Assembly: GCA_037138755.1 (NCBI GenBank) | Contig: JBAXHT010000002.1 | Span: forward strand, 248,001 to 312,000 | Source of the DNA: Armatimonadota bacterium | GTDB lineage: Bacteria; Armatimonadota; Fimbriimonadia; Fimbriimonadales; Fimbriimonadaceae | DNA: 64,000 bases | Direction: 5' to 3' | In this document: positions 34,317 through 42,524 of the stretch, piece after piece | How the letters are laid out: each line of letters starts with the position of its first letter | Position numbering within the stretch: position 1 is the stretch's first letter | Made by a program: the position numbers and the translations under genes | Notes under the pieces: model-generated | Told to the model about the DNA's origin: nothing | The model's database searches: none | What the model saw: only the letters and a program-made list of their open reading frames with translations

Positions 34317-35013
34317 CCACTTCATGAGAGTTCGTGGAATCTACCATGAACGTCACGCGGGGCTTTTGCCCGGTAGACAGAATGCGTAGTTCAAGCAACT
34401 TAGGATTCTCTCGCACGAGTCGGGAAGTATTGAGCAAACTTCGCATTGTCGCCGCCTCATGCCGAGCTCGAGCCAGAGCCACCTGCCCTTCGAGATCAGC
34501 TTTGAGCAGGTCTGCCATGGCCGACTTCAGCCCGCCGGTCGGAGTCATGTCGATCAAGTAAGTCTCGATGAGATCGAAGCCAACGCCAGCCAGCTTTTCC
34601 CGAATACCCTCAGCAATATCTGTATGCAACGTCGCCCGGTTTTCATAGGCCTCAGCAAAGGTCTTCGACGTCACCCACTCTCGAATCCCAAGCTGCGTAG
34701 GCACGTGGGCGACATTCAGCACGCTCAAACTCCCGAACATTAGGCTCAGAATCCCCTGCTGATATGCCAAGAGTGGATCAACCAACTGGCAAACCACCCC
34801 AACTGTCACCCGGAAATTTCCACCGTCCGACGACGAAACGTCCTGACCACCCACAATCTCATACTTCGGCTGAATCGACACATCAAAGACCTCGTGCCCC
34901 GATCCCAAAAAGACGTGCTGCCCAGGCGACAGGAGTCGTTCGAGCTTGCCCTTATAAAAGTACAACCCCTTATTCCCTTCGTAAACAGTGTGCTTACTCG
35001 TAAACATTGACAA
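34300..35013 (-). CDS. SPFH/Band 7 (slipin-like) protein
   Basis: A 237-residue protein covering an SPFH domain: KGLYFYKGKLERLLSPGQHVFLG, then FRVTVGVVCQLVDPLLAY, then the helical DIAEGIREKLAGVGFDLIE and a charged coiled stretch (ADLEGQVALARARHEAAT). No clear transmembrane anchor is visible at the N-terminus. It may associate peripherally with membranes or form oligomeric rings. Slipin-type proteins often organise membrane regions and protect proteases; no NfeD partner is adjacent. Confidence 0.83.
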   Translation of the reverse strand: MSMFTSKHTVYEGNKGLYFYKGKLERLLSPGQHVFLGSGHEVFDVSIQPKYEIVGGQDVSSSDGGNFRVTVGVVCQLVDPLLAYQQGILSLMFGSLSVLNVAHVPTQLGIREWVTSKTFAEAYENRATLHTDIAEGIREKLAGVGFDLIETYLIDMTPTGGLKSAMADLLKADLEGQVALARARHEAATMRSLLNTSRLVRENPKLLELRILSTGQKPRVTFMVDSTNSHEVASSEE

Positions 35014-35220
35014 ATCTCTTTCCCGGGAGTGGAGGCAGAGCGGTGAGGTGGGGGTTTTGCACCCGCATAACCTTTACAGTCCTACCCTTGCGGGTTGCCT
35101 CCTTCCCGTTTCAAGTTCGATCCACAGTCGAATGGTCCACGGCAAGCCGTGCTGATTGAGAGTTTCCGCGTACGCTTCTGTCCCCAGCTTAGTCCGCTTG
35201 AAATGACCGATCTGATTGTA
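35014..35220. other. Structured intergenic region upstream of the SPFH gene
   Basis: A 207-bp gap rich in self-complementary words: CACGGC-AA-GCCGTG (35138-35151), ACCC-TTGC-GGGT (about 35084-35095) and GCACCCGC (35056-35063) against GCGGGTTGC. It may be a long structured leader for the SPFH gene or a small RNA. It does not fit the SRP RNA core or any riboswitch I know. Confidence 0.35.
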
Positions 35221-35745
35221 TCACGACTTGCAGAGTTCAACCAGCTTTTCCACCGTGTTCATATTCCGTGTCGTCGTTGACTTCTTATAACGTGGTTTTG
35301 CGAACAGCTTCGAGAGGTCAGTGCCAAGCGTATCCCCTTTCGGAACGACCCAGTAGAGGCATTTCGGACCTCTTGCAAGGCGCTCGGTGGGCGAAGGTTG
35401 ACCGACCTCGACAAGCTCGTCGAGGAGCTCGTCAGAATCTCCGAACACAACATACCGGTGGCTCGTTTCCGGCACGTCCTGCCAGGGAAACTCAGTGGCA
35501 CACCTCCGCAACTCATCCGGAGAAAGGCTTAGCACTTTCGCAGAGTATCCAAAGCGAGCCGATAGAGAAACTTCACTCAGTTCGACCTGATCCCCCGCCG
35601 GAGGTGTACAAACTACGTTGCCGGTATTAAACACCGTTTCAACATCCCGGAACCCGGCTTCTTCAAGGCATGCCTTCAGCTCCGCCATCGGAACTTTGAC
35701 GCCGCCGACATTGATCCCTCGAAGAAGCAAAACAACCCTGGACAC
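35221..35745 (-). CDS. DUF1697 family protein
   Basis: A 174-residue protein starting with the family signature VVLLLRGINVGGVKVPMAEL, followed by FNTGNVV and a C-terminal TTRNMNTVEKLVEL. DUF1697 is a cytosolic alpha/beta family of unknown function found widely. The GTG at 35745 lies 6 nt after TAATCT, a -10-like box that includes the TAA stop of the upstream hydrolase gene (35757-35755). It may be read both from the hydrolase transcript and from its own near-leaderless promoter. Confidence 0.87.
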   Translation of the reverse strand: MSRVVLLLRGINVGGVKVPMAELKACLEEAGFRDVETVFNTGNVVCTPPAGDQVELSEVSLSARFGYSAKVLSLSPDELRRCATEFPWQDVPETSHRYVVFGDSDELLDELVEVGQPSPTERLARGPKCLYWVVPKGDTLGTDLSKLFAKPRYKKSTTTRNMNTVEKLVELCKS

Positions 35746-35754
35746 CAGAAGAGA

Positions 35755-37098
35755 TTACTTCTCGGCAATCACGTCGCGAATCCACTTCATCATCATGTTG
35801 CTGAAGTTCATGCTGAACTTCCCTTTTGTCCAACCCTTCATAGAGTCTTTCTCAGTCGCCCAATCGTGGAACAAGTGATCCGAATCTGGACAAAGTTCAA
35901 ACTTGCCCCAACCTGGATGAACGGCATTTACAGCATCAGCAATAACCTTGTGATCAGCGTCATAGGTGACGTAGTCGCTCACGCCTCGGACTGAGAGAAC
36001 ACGGCAGTTCGCATTCACCCACTGCTTGGGGAAGTTTATGTCGTTCAACTGGCGCCAAAACTCCAACGTCTTTTGGTTGAAGAGTCCTCCCGGAAAATAG
36101 GCATCTGCGTAGGGCGCGAGTTGAGGATGAGATTTTTTAAGCGCAGCTGGACTCTTTCGCTCAATGATGACTTGAGCAAAGACTTGCGCGGCGATGCGCA
36201 TTTCATCATCGGCTGCCGGCAGGGTTTGACCAGCCAGGACTCCTTGGTAGCGAATGATATCGAGTAGATATTCGAACCACGTCCGCGCCGCTGTACCGTA
36301 AGTTGCGATACCTTTCACTGGGCTCTCGGCCGCAATCATTGGCCCAAAAGCCCCACCCATCGAGTGCCCAAAGATGAAGATATTGTCCTTGTCAACGCCG
36401 CCATGCTCCTTGATTTGCTTCAGAGTTTGACGATAGATATCAAGTTCGGTCGTGTAGTCCATGTCGGCAAACGGGCCGCCTTCGCTATCGCCGACGCCTG
36501 GTTTCTCGACTCGAAAGGTCACAAATCCCTCTGAGGCAAACTGATGAAGCAAAGGGCCATCGATCGTCTTCACGTCCCCAGTCGAAGTCGAGAGTGTGAA
36601 ATCGTAGGAGTTTGGTGAGAAACCTTGGATGAAGAAGAAGGCGGGGTACTTGCCTGGCTTCTTCGGGGTCGTGATGATGGTGCGCATTCGCTTGCCGTTG
36701 CTTACGATGTGCGAATAGTTCACGGTATAGAGGTCTGTGCCGGGGTCTCTTGGCTTCTCAACCATATCGGTTCGTAAGGTGATCGTTTTGTCCCCACGTC
36801 GGATTTCAAAATTGACAACCTGTGTGCTTGGGAGATTTCGCGCCATCTCGCCAAGCGTCTGCGGGGCCACTGATTTGCCGTTGATCTTTGCGATGATATC
36901 GCCTTTCATCAGTTTGGCTTTATCTGCCGTGAGGCCGGGAACAACCTCAATAACCGTGAGGCCTGTTCCCTCCTCAAGCTTCAGACTGGCGGCCTGCTCC
37001 TTAGGAACGGGCCCGCTGGCGAGGCCAAGCGCGCCTCGGCGAGGCAATGCATCGGCTTGAAGAAGAGTGGCGAGAACGAGAGTCGAGACAACAACCAT
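35755..37098 (-). CDS. Exported PDZ-alpha/beta hydrolase fusion
   Basis: A 447-residue protein. A signal peptide (VVVSTLVLATLLQADA) is followed by a PDZ domain (about residues 25-112, with GLTVIEVVPGLTADKAKL and GDIIAKINGKSV). The alpha/beta hydrolase domain has catalytic Ser246 in GHSMGG, an acid in the VRGVSDYVTYDADH region and a C-terminal His in PDSDHLFHDW. It is probably a secreted peptidase or esterase guided by its PDZ domain. A perfect 5-5-5 palindrome abuts its start codon, and a divergent PadR regulator lies 76 bp away, so PadR control is likely. Confidence 0.87.
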   Translation of the reverse strand: MVVVSTLVLATLLQADALPRRGALGLASGPVPKEQAASLKLEEGTGLTVIEVVPGLTADKAKLMKGDIIAKINGKSVAPQTLGEMARNLPSTQVVNFEIRRGDKTITLRTDMVEKPRDPGTDLYTVNYSHIVSNGKRMRTIITTPKKPGKYPAFFFIQGFSPNSYDFTLSTSTGDVKTIDGPLLHQFASEGFVTFRVEKPGVGDSEGGPFADMDYTTELDIYRQTLKQIKEHGGVDKDNIFIFGHSMGGAFGPMIAAESPVKGIATYGTAARTWFEYLLDIIRYQGVLAGQTLPAADDEMRIAAQVFAQVIIERKSPAALKKSHPQLAPYADAYFPGGLFNQKTLEFWRQLNDINFPKQWVNANCRVLSVRGVSDYVTYDADHKVIADAVNAVHPGWGKFELCPDSDHLFHDWATEKDSMKGWTKGKFSMNFSNMMMKWIRDVIAEK

Positions 37099-37113
37099 AT
37101 TACAATCCGTAAT
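37099..37113. promoter_or_regulatory. ATTAC-N5-GTAAT palindrome between the hydrolase and padR genes
   Basis: Perfect inverted repeat immediately upstream of the hydrolase start codon, within the shared divergent region. It could be the PadR operator; a TATAGT box lies just beyond it on the minus strand. Confidence 0.5.
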
Positions 37114-37174
37114 ACACTATACACGCGCCCGGGAGTTTCTTGGGTTTACTAATTGCGTAAAGAAACTTTGAAAA

Positions 37175-37765
37175 ATGCGAAAGTCGCGAAAACTCTCAAC
37201 CATCGAGCTGATGTTGCTCGGCCTCTCCCACGAAAACGGACCAGGTTCGACATACCAACTGATGAAAATGATGTCGATGTCCGGGTCGACATATTACAAA
37301 TCGCGAGCGGGAACCGCGTATTCGGTCACAAAGCGATTGGTAAGCGGAGGGTACTTCGAGCATGTTCCGCAGGAGTCTGGCGAACCGCATATTCGCATCA
37401 CCGCCAAAGGGATCGAAGCTCTTCGCGAATGGGTCACGCCTCCGATCTCTGCGCAGGATATCGCGCACTCCGCCGACCTGATTCGTCTACGGTTCTATTT
37501 TCTTAATGTCGTGGACGCCGAAGCCCGCATAGCCTTCATCGACGACTCGATCAGAGGCCTAGAAGCAAGAATGGAGTTTGTTCAATCGACCATGCGCCTT
37601 AATGCCGCCGATGGTCACTACTTCTCAACTGTGGCGACGCTTTCATCTCTGATGGAGACGAAAGCCCGAATCGAGTGGCTCCGCCACGCCCGAAACCTCG
37701 TCACCGACCCGCCGGAGGACAAGGCTAAATGGGTGGAGATGATCTTGAAGGATGCGCCGGTCTAA
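37175..37765 (+). CDS. PadR-family transcriptional regulator
   Basis: A 196-residue protein with an N-terminal winged helix (LSTIELMLLGLSHENGPGSTYQLMKMM, then SVTKRLVSGGYFEHV and the wing HIRITAKGIEALREWV). A C-terminal helical domain (about 100-190) is typical for PadR subfamily 2 dimers. These repress neighbouring stress or efflux genes until a ligand binds. The divergent PDZ-hydrolase is the likely target. Its last 4 bases overlap the convergent tetR-like gene. Confidence 0.87.
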   Translation: MRKSRKLSTIELMLLGLSHENGPGSTYQLMKMMSMSGSTYYKSRAGTAYSVTKRLVSGGYFEHVPQESGEPHIRITAKGIEALREWVTPPISAQDIAHSADLIRLRFYFLNVVDAEARIAFIDDSIRGLEARMEFVQSTMRLNAADGHYFSTVATLSSLMETKARIEWLRHARNLVTDPPEDKAKWVEMILKDAPV

Positions 37766-38307
37766 GCGCGAGCGTCGGCAAGCACTCTTGCTAGTATGTT
37801 CCTCAGAGCTGACAACGGCACTGGTGTAATCAATCGCTCGATCGTAAGGTCAGCAAGTCCATGGACGAAAGCCCAGAGCCCGAGACCAGAAAGTCTCACT
37901 TCATCGTCGCTCATCTCTGGATGGTGATGATGAATGGCCGCCAATACGTGGGTAAACGAGTGATCCATATCCGTACATTCTTCTAGAGTGAGATACACGC
38001 CACCGAACATGAGCCGAAATAGGTGGGGCTTCTCGATCGCAAAGTCAACGTAAGCGTTTCCTAATGCTTCAATATCGAATCCAGCTCGGATGGATCGGGC
38101 TGTCAGATCCTCAAAGCCCTTTGCCGCGATAGCTTTTAGCAGGTGCTGCTTACTGGGAAAGTGCACGTAAGGCGCACGTGGGCTGACGCCTGCCCGCTCG
38201 GCAAGATCACGCAAGCTCAGCTCCTCGGCTGACTTTTCTTCTAGCAATACCAGGGCATCCAAAACGAGAGCGTTCGCCAAATCTCCGTGCCGGTAAGTAT
38301 TTTTCAT
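37762..38307 (-). CDS. TetR-family regulator
   Basis: A 181-residue regulator. The N-terminus KNTYRHGDLANALVLDAL and the helix-turn-helix LSLRDLAERAGVSPRAPYVHFPSKQHLLKA are typical of TetR proteins. The C-terminal domain contains FGGVYLTLEE and a His-rich loop (HHHHPEMS). ATG 38307 is preferred, although GTG 38310 is in frame directly before it. It is divergent from an NAD(P)H oxidoreductase, with two direct copies of a CAATG-N-TTACA motif between them. The oxidoreductase is the probable target. Confidence 0.88.
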   Translation of the reverse strand: MKNTYRHGDLANALVLDALVLLEEKSAEELSLRDLAERAGVSPRAPYVHFPSKQHLLKAIAAKGFEDLTARSIRAGFDIEALGNAYVDFAIEKPHLFRLMFGGVYLTLEECTDMDHSFTHVLAAIHHHHPEMSDDEVRLSGLGLWAFVHGLADLTIERLITPVPLSALRNILARVLADARA

Positions 38308-38320
38308 CACATCATGTATA

Positions 38321-38362
38321 CAATGCTTACAATTCTTTGAAAAGTATGCAATGATTACATTG
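38321..38362. promoter_or_regulatory. Paired operator-like motifs between the tetR-like and oxidoreductase genes
   Basis: CAATGCTTACAATT (38321-38334) and CAATGATTACATTG (38349-38362) are direct copies 28 bp apart. The second is a perfect CAATG-N4-CATTG palindrome that includes the G of the GTG start. Spacing near three helical turns fits cooperative binding of two TetR dimers. Confidence 0.62.
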
Positions 38363-38946
38363 TGACACAGAAATCAGTTCTCATCATCCTTGGACATCCG
38401 CAGGCTGGCTCTTTCAACGAGGCCCTTGCCAAGTCCTACCATGCCGGTGCGGTCGAGGCGGGAGCGTCAGCCGAAATACTCCGTGTGAGCGACTTGGAGT
38501 ACGCCTGGAAAGCAGACCCCAGACCGATTTCAGAATTGGAACCAGCTCTCATCGAGGCGCAACATAAGATTAAACAAGCAGATCATGTTGTTTGGGTCTA
38601 TCCCCTCTGGTGGGGTTCGGCTCCCGCCGCCCTCAAGTCTTTTGTCGACAGGGTCTTCATTTCGGGTTTTGCGATGCAGTATGAGTCTGGCAAAGCACTG
38701 CCAAAGAAACTGCTTATTGGGAAAACGTCCCGAATCATCATCACAATGGATGCGCCCAGCTATTGGCACGCTCTGATGTATAAGCGGTCAGGAACAACGT
38801 GGCTCCGCTGGGCGACCCTCTGGTTCTCCGGATTCAAGACAACGAAGGCATGGGAGGTTGCGGGAGTCCGCGAATCAACATCCGAACAGCGAGAGACTTG
38901 GCTCGCCAAAGCCCGAGCAATGGGAGTATCCGAAGGGCGGGCCTAG
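38362..38946 (+). CDS. NAD(P)H-dependent flavodoxin-fold oxidoreductase
   Basis: A 194-residue protein of the NQO1/MdaB/KefF group. VLIILGHPQAGSFNEALAKSY binds FMN/FAD phosphate, VVWVYPLWWGSAPAALKSFVDRVF is the central signature and APSYWHAL the third flavin loop. It reduces quinones or similar electrophiles by two electrons in the cytosol. The start is GTG 38362, with no Shine-Dalgarno. The divergent TetR regulator and its paired operator suggest induction by a toxic substrate. The 3' end overlaps the next convergent gene by 4 bases. Confidence 0.92.
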   Translation: MTQKSVLIILGHPQAGSFNEALAKSYHAGAVEAGASAEILRVSDLEYAWKADPRPISELEPALIEAQHKIKQADHVVWVYPLWWGSAPAALKSFVDRVFISGFAMQYESGKALPKKLLIGKTSRIIITMDAPSYWHALMYKRSGTTWLRWATLWFSGFKTTKAWEVAGVRESTSEQRETWLAKARAMGVSEGRA

Positions 38947-39404
38947 GCGCCTTCCCAAAGTACCGTGTGGATGAACCAGCGAGACCCGTCGAAATAGAGT
39001 TGGATCGAGTTGGTTCCTTTATCGAACGGCTTCTTGTCTTCGGCGAGCTTGCGTGATTCGTAATCGCTCATGACGTTCACTAAGTTCGCAGCCTTCTGGG
39101 ATCTTCGCTTGGTCTCCTTCTCGAAGAACCCGTTCTTCTCGAGCCAGGGACCGCTTCGGGTGATGTAGTCCTCGGGAGTCATGATGACGCAGATTTTTTT
39201 TCCGTCCTTGTTGTTCACCATCGCCGACAGGGTTGCCTTCGGGCCGAATAGCCCCCGGAACCGATCCCAATCTCGTTTTGCTTCTGCAGGGCCCGAGATC
39301 ACTTGGTAGAGTGCCTTGATGATCGAATCCTCGGATTTTCCATCTGGATTCGGAGCGGCAGGCGTTTGAAGCGCCAGAGCGAAAACGAAACTGGAGAGCA
39401 ACAT
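38943..39404 (-). CDS. Exported NTF2-like hypothetical protein
   Basis: From ATG 39404 the protein has about 153 residues. The leader MLLSSFVFALALQTPAA is a signal peptide. The mature part has the SnoaL/NTF2-like layout: IIKALYQVISGPAEAKRDWDRFRGLF at the start, MTPEDYITRSGPWL in the middle and IQLYFDGSRWFIHTVLWE at the end. The function is unknown; such domains bind small ligands. The longer frame from 39449 runs into the upstream arylamine N-acetyltransferase gene and is not needed. The two genes lie 10 nt apart on one strand. Confidence 0.75.
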   Translation of the reverse strand: MLLSSFVFALALQTPAAPNPDGKSEDSIIKALYQVISGPAEAKRDWDRFRGLFGPKATLSAMVNNKDGKKICVIMTPEDYITRSGPWLEKNGFFEKETKRRSQKAANLVNVMSDYESRKLAEDKKPFDKGTNSIQLYFDGSRWFIHTVLWEGA

Positions 39405-39414
39405 GTCAACTACT

Positions 39415-40239
39415 TTAGCGCGTTGGCCAAGGTTTATCGCCACTACCAAACCGAGTTCCGGCGGGAAAATCGAGCCCGAACTCTTGGCGGAGCACTTCCA
39501 AGAGTTCTTCGGCAGAGCCGATTGTCCTGCTCGCTAGCACGACTCCGCCTCGGCGACGGGTCAGCGTATCGTTCAGCAACCCCATCCGCTCACCGTTAGG
39601 CAGAGCGCGGCTTGCCATCAGATTCTTAGCGAACTTGGCATTTGGCGATGTGCTTGTCCACCAGTTCCCAACTTCACGATCAATCTCTGGCATCTCTTCC
39701 CCGGTGAACTCGTAAACATCCATCCACCGCCCTTCTGAGTTCATTTGATGAAAGAATCGCCCATCTTCTTTCAAGACTCGGCGAGTCTCGTGTCGCGTCG
39801 GTTGCTCAGTATCCGAGTTTCGACGGATGAGAGTGGTCAGAGAACCACCGCCTACCCCGGCATCAAAGAACCAGTCCTCACCATCCAGCCGAACACTCAA
39901 GGTTAAGTGCGTTCGAGGCGGAGTGAAGTGTCTCTCCTGACCCAGCCTAACGCGCCCCGAAAGCGGAGTGACATCAAAGCCGATTTGCCTTAGAACGCCG
40001 AGCATCAACCCGTTCTGCTGGAAGCAATACCCTCCTCGCCGCCTAAAGATCAGCTGATCTTCAAGGCTGGCTGCATCGAGTTGGATCGGGAGTCCGCGCA
40101 GGATATCCAGATTCTCAAATGGGATCGATGAGACGTGGAGGAACGCAATTTCATCCAGCACCTCGCGCGTGGGAACGAGGCTTCCTGCAAACCCAATCCT
40201 ACGTGCATAGGCGTCCAAGTCAAAGACGTGTTTTTCCAT
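39415..40239 (-). CDS. nat: Arylamine N-acetyltransferase
   Basis: A 274-residue cytosolic enzyme moving acetyl groups from acetyl-CoA to arylamines or hydrazines. The catalytic triad is visible: Cys72 in RRGGYCFQQN, His111 in THLTLSV and Asp126 in DAGVGGG. The N-terminal FLHVSSIPFENLD is also a family hallmark. Length matches bacterial NATs. The upstream sequence has CATAAT with a CAGGA ribosome site 3 nt before the ATG. The natural substrate is unknown. Confidence 0.94.
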   Translation of the reverse strand: MEKHVFDLDAYARRIGFAGSLVPTREVLDEIAFLHVSSIPFENLDILRGLPIQLDAASLEDQLIFRRRGGYCFQQNGLMLGVLRQIGFDVTPLSGRVRLGQERHFTPPRTHLTLSVRLDGEDWFFDAGVGGGSLTTLIRRNSDTEQPTRHETRRVLKEDGRFFHQMNSEGRWMDVYEFTGEEMPEIDREVGNWWTSTSPNAKFAKNLMASRALPNGERMGLLNDTLTRRRGGVVLASRTIGSAEELLEVLRQEFGLDFPAGTRFGSGDKPWPTR

Positions 40240-40267
40240 TCCTGAATGCCATTATGACAAGCCCTAA

Positions 40268-41140
40268 CTAGTTCTTCCGTATGCTCCACATGTTGTCGGT
40301 CGCCGACCGGTAAGTAGCCGCAAACGGAAGCGCCTTGACGTGACTATCCGCAAACGCAAAGAGTTGGACTTTTCCGTACCGAGTGTTCCTCACCGGCATT
40401 CGGGGCAAACCGTGAACGTTCTGATTCCATTCGCCTTCCAACTGACTATTCCAGTCGCCGCAGTACGGAGCCGTTGGCAACAATGAGCACGGCGGAGCCG
40501 CCTTTTCGTAGCTATAGTGATACGGATTAGCCGTATTCGTCCGGTCCTCTGCCCATGGGTCGAAGCAGATATCAAAGAACTCCGAACTCCAAAATGGATC
40601 TGCGGCGTTGCTGATTGGCAATGGTGAAGGGACTGTAACTCCAACCGCCTGAGCCCAATTTCCGGCTCGTAGCGCCGAGTAGATGGTGCTCGCCGAATCT
40701 TCGATAGACGTTGCGTTTCGACTCATTCCCGTCATGAATCCGTTATTTGCATACGAGCCCCACATGACCGGATCGCCCTTATCGGGGTCAGCCGGGTCAA
40801 ACCAGACACTCTGCTTCGAGGGGGCCAAGCCGTTGGCGTTGATGCCGCCCTTGCCGTTTTTGATGTACGGATTGAGCGCCTCCTGGTAACTATGGATTGC
40901 CCACCAACTAATCGTCTCTGGAACTCCCGTCGCTATATCCATTGTTCGCGGCAAGACATCGTCATTGTCGCCCGCATACATCATCACTCCGGTGTTGATC
41001 TGCTTCAAGTTACTGAGGCTTTGGGTCTTTTTGGCCGCGAGCTTCGCCTGCGCGAAGACCGGGAATAGAATCGCAGCGAGAATTGCGATGATGGCAATCA
41101 CCACCAGTAATTCAATCAGTGTAAAGGCAGATTGCTTCAT
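40268..41140 (-). CDS. DUF1559 pseudopilin
   Basis: A 290-residue type II secretion/type IV pilin-like protein. The prepilin site [11 protein letters not shown] is at residues 4-14, with Glu at +5 after the Phe, followed by the hydrophobic helix and [23 protein letters not shown]. The C-terminal region carries the degenerate H-X9-DG-type end ([10 protein letters not shown]). It should be cut by a prepilin peptidase and either join a pseudopilus or remain on the envelope. No secretion genes are nearby. TATAAT lies 10 nt before the ATG. Confidence 0.9.
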   Translation of the reverse strand: MKQSAFTLIELLVVIAIIAILAAILFPVFAQAKLAAKKTQSLSNLKQINTGVMMYAGDNDDVLPRTMDIATGVPETISWWAIHSYQEALNPYIKNGKGGINANGLAPSKQSVWFDPADPDKGDPVMWGSYANNGFMTGMSRNATSIEDSASTIYSALRAGNWAQAVGVTVPSPLPISNAADPFWSSEFFDICFDPWAEDRTNTANPYHYSYEKAAPPCSLLPTAPYCGDWNSQLEGEWNQNVHGLPRMPVRNTRYGKVQLFAFADSHVKALPFAATYRSATDNMWSIRKN

Positions 41141-41150
41141 AGCTTAAGCT

Positions 41151-41156
41151 ATTATA
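41151..41156 (-). promoter_or_regulatory. TATAAT -10 box of the pseudopilin gene
   Basis: Perfect consensus on the minus strand, ending 10 nt before ATG 41140. The transcript leader would be only about 4 nt. Confidence 0.55.
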
Positions 41157-41205
41157 GCCAAAGCAATGATATTTCTTGAGAGCGGTTCAGCGATCTTAAG
41201 AAACT

Positions 41206-41658
41206 TTGCTAAACTGTTTTTCAGCCTTGAGACTCAATGCATTTGAAAAAACTCGACGAGACCATTCGGACGAGACGCTTGAAGACGTAACGGAACTGAT
41301 TTTCCGCCTATCGGGAGCGACTGCGGATTCGCCAGCAGAGGAAGTTCAGGTTCGGACGGCGAAACTTGTCGAAGCTCTGGGCGTCTCGCAGCCCACGGTG
41401 ACAAAAATGCTGAACCGCCTTGAGCGCGAAGGCGTGGTTCACATCCACCGTCGCCAGTTTGTTCACTTAACCGACGAGGGCCTTGAGATCGCGCGGCGAT
41501 CTGCAGAAAGGCATACGATGGTTGTAGCCTTCCTGCGTTCGCTTGGTGTCAGCGATGTGACCGCCGAGCTTGATGCCGAAGGCATTGAGCATCACCTCAG
41601 CCCAGAAACGATGGACTGTATTCGAGGCTATCTCGCGATTTCTGGAGAGCGGGGATGA
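41206..41658 (+). CDS. mntR: DtxR/MntR-family metal-responsive regulator
   Basis: About 150 residues, opening with TTG 41206 (start uncertain; TTG 41227 is also possible). A winged helix (LVEALGVSQPTVTKMLNRLEREG, then VHIHRRQFVHLTDEGLEIA) leads into the dimerisation region ERHTMVVAFLRSLGVSD, with Glu and His residues (DAEGIEHHLSPETMDCI) placed like the metal ligands of MntR. Such proteins repress manganese uptake when Mn is bound. No transporter gene is adjacent; instead a small DNA-binding protein overlaps it (ATGA) and pnuC-nadR follow. Confidence 0.85.
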   Translation: MLNCFSALRLNAFEKTRRDHSDETLEDVTELIFRLSGATADSPAEEVQVRTAKLVEALGVSQPTVTKMLNRLEREGVVHIHRRQFVHLTDEGLEIARRSAERHTMVVAFLRSLGVSDVTAELDAEGIEHHLSPETMDCIRGYLAISGERG

Positions 41659-41840
41659 CTCCCTTGCCAAAGCTTTCCACCCCCGCGCGGAAAGCGCTGA
41701 CTTCCGTCGGCATCACTAGTTTGGAAGATGTCGTAAAATTCACTCGGGCAGAAATTTTAGGATTGCATGGGATTGGTAGGACCACAATCACGCCTTTAGA
41801 AAGTGCTCTCGCCTCCGCCAAAATGAGCTTCAAGTCTTGA
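41655..41840 (+). CDS. Small helix-hairpin-helix (RNAP alpha CTD-like) protein
   Basis: A 61-residue single-domain protein. Residues 6-58 (LSTPARKALTSVGITSLEDV, then LGLHGIGRTTITPLESAL) form the double helix-hairpin-helix seen in the C-terminal domain of RNA polymerase alpha and in small DNA-binding relatives. The ATG overlaps the mntR TGA, with GGAGAGCGGGG as ribosome site. It may bind DNA or modulate transcription together with the upstream repressor; this pairing is inference. Confidence 0.8.
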   Translation: MTPLPKLSTPARKALTSVGITSLEDVVKFTRAEILGLHGIGRTTITPLESALASAKMSFKS

Positions 41841-41852
41841 GATCGGTATTCT

Positions 41853-42524
41853 ATGTACTTGGAAGCTAACTCAAGAAGAAGCTTACTGGCCTTCCCTATC
41901 GCGGCCATCGCCTGCATAATCGGGCTGATCATCAAATCTAAATTTGGAGGAGATTGGTACGAGTTTGTTGGCTTTGTCACCGGTATCGTTGGCGTCTACC
42001 TTGTGGCGATAGAGCATATTGCTAACTGGCCCATTGGGCTAGCGAACGTGTCAGTTTACGGCTATGTTTTCTTCGACAGCCGTCTTTATGCAGACATGTC
42101 TCTCCAAGTCTTCTTTTTTGCGCTTGGCGTGATGGGGTGGATCACTTGGCTTAAAGGTGGTGAGAATCGGACTGAACTAAGAATCAGCTGTATCTCACGA
42201 ACTCACTGGCTCTTCGTCGCATTGGCTTGGACTATTGGCACGGCGATCTACTATCCGATCATTCGCCACTACAATGGAGCGGCACCTTTTATCGACTCTT
42301 CGCTCACAGTGGCGAGCATGCTGGCTCAGTTGCTTCTGAACTTCAAAAAGCTTGAAAATTGGATCCTTTGGATCACGGTAGATATCGTTTTTATTCCCCT
42401 CTACTTCTCCCGAGGACTGTACAGTACTGCGATTCTTTACTCCATTTTTCTGCTGATCGCCATCCACGGTCTTCTCTCCTGGCGCCAGAGTTTTATTGGA
42501 TCTCAGAAAGAATGCTCGGCGTAA
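41853..42524 (+). CDS. pnuC: Nicotinamide riboside/NMN transporter PnuC
   Basis: A 223-residue integral membrane protein with seven hydrophobic segments. The PnuC hallmark W and Asn residues occur in WPIGLANVSVYGYVFFDSRLYADM, and the end ILYSIFLLIAIHGLLSWR is typical. PnuC proteins are SWEET-like facilitators importing nicotinamide riboside. Uptake is driven by trapping through phosphorylation, which the overlapping nadR gene supplies. It follows the helix-hairpin-helix gene by 12 nt, so it is probably in the mntR transcript. Confidence 0.93.
   Translation: MYLEANSRRSLLAFPIAAIACIIGLIIKSKFGGDWYEFVGFVTGIVGVYLVAIEHIANWPIGLANVSVYGYVFFDSRLYADMSLQVFFFALGVMGWITWLKGGENRTELRISCISRTHWLFVALAWTIGTAIYYPIIRHYNGAAPFIDSSLTVASMLAQLLLNFKKLENWILWITVDIVFIPLYFSRGLYSTAILYSIFLLIAIHGLLSWRQSFIGSQKECSA

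Noticed and set aside
35020-35160. Possible SRP (4.5S) RNA on the minus strand
   Set aside because: A GGGAAGGAGGCAACCC stretch resembles the GGAAGGAAGCAG core, but the closing stem and the AGGTC half of the loop are missing.
42359-42511. N-terminal extension of NadR
   Set aside because: It reads pnuC in another frame; the nucleotidyltransferase domain begins right at ATG 42512.
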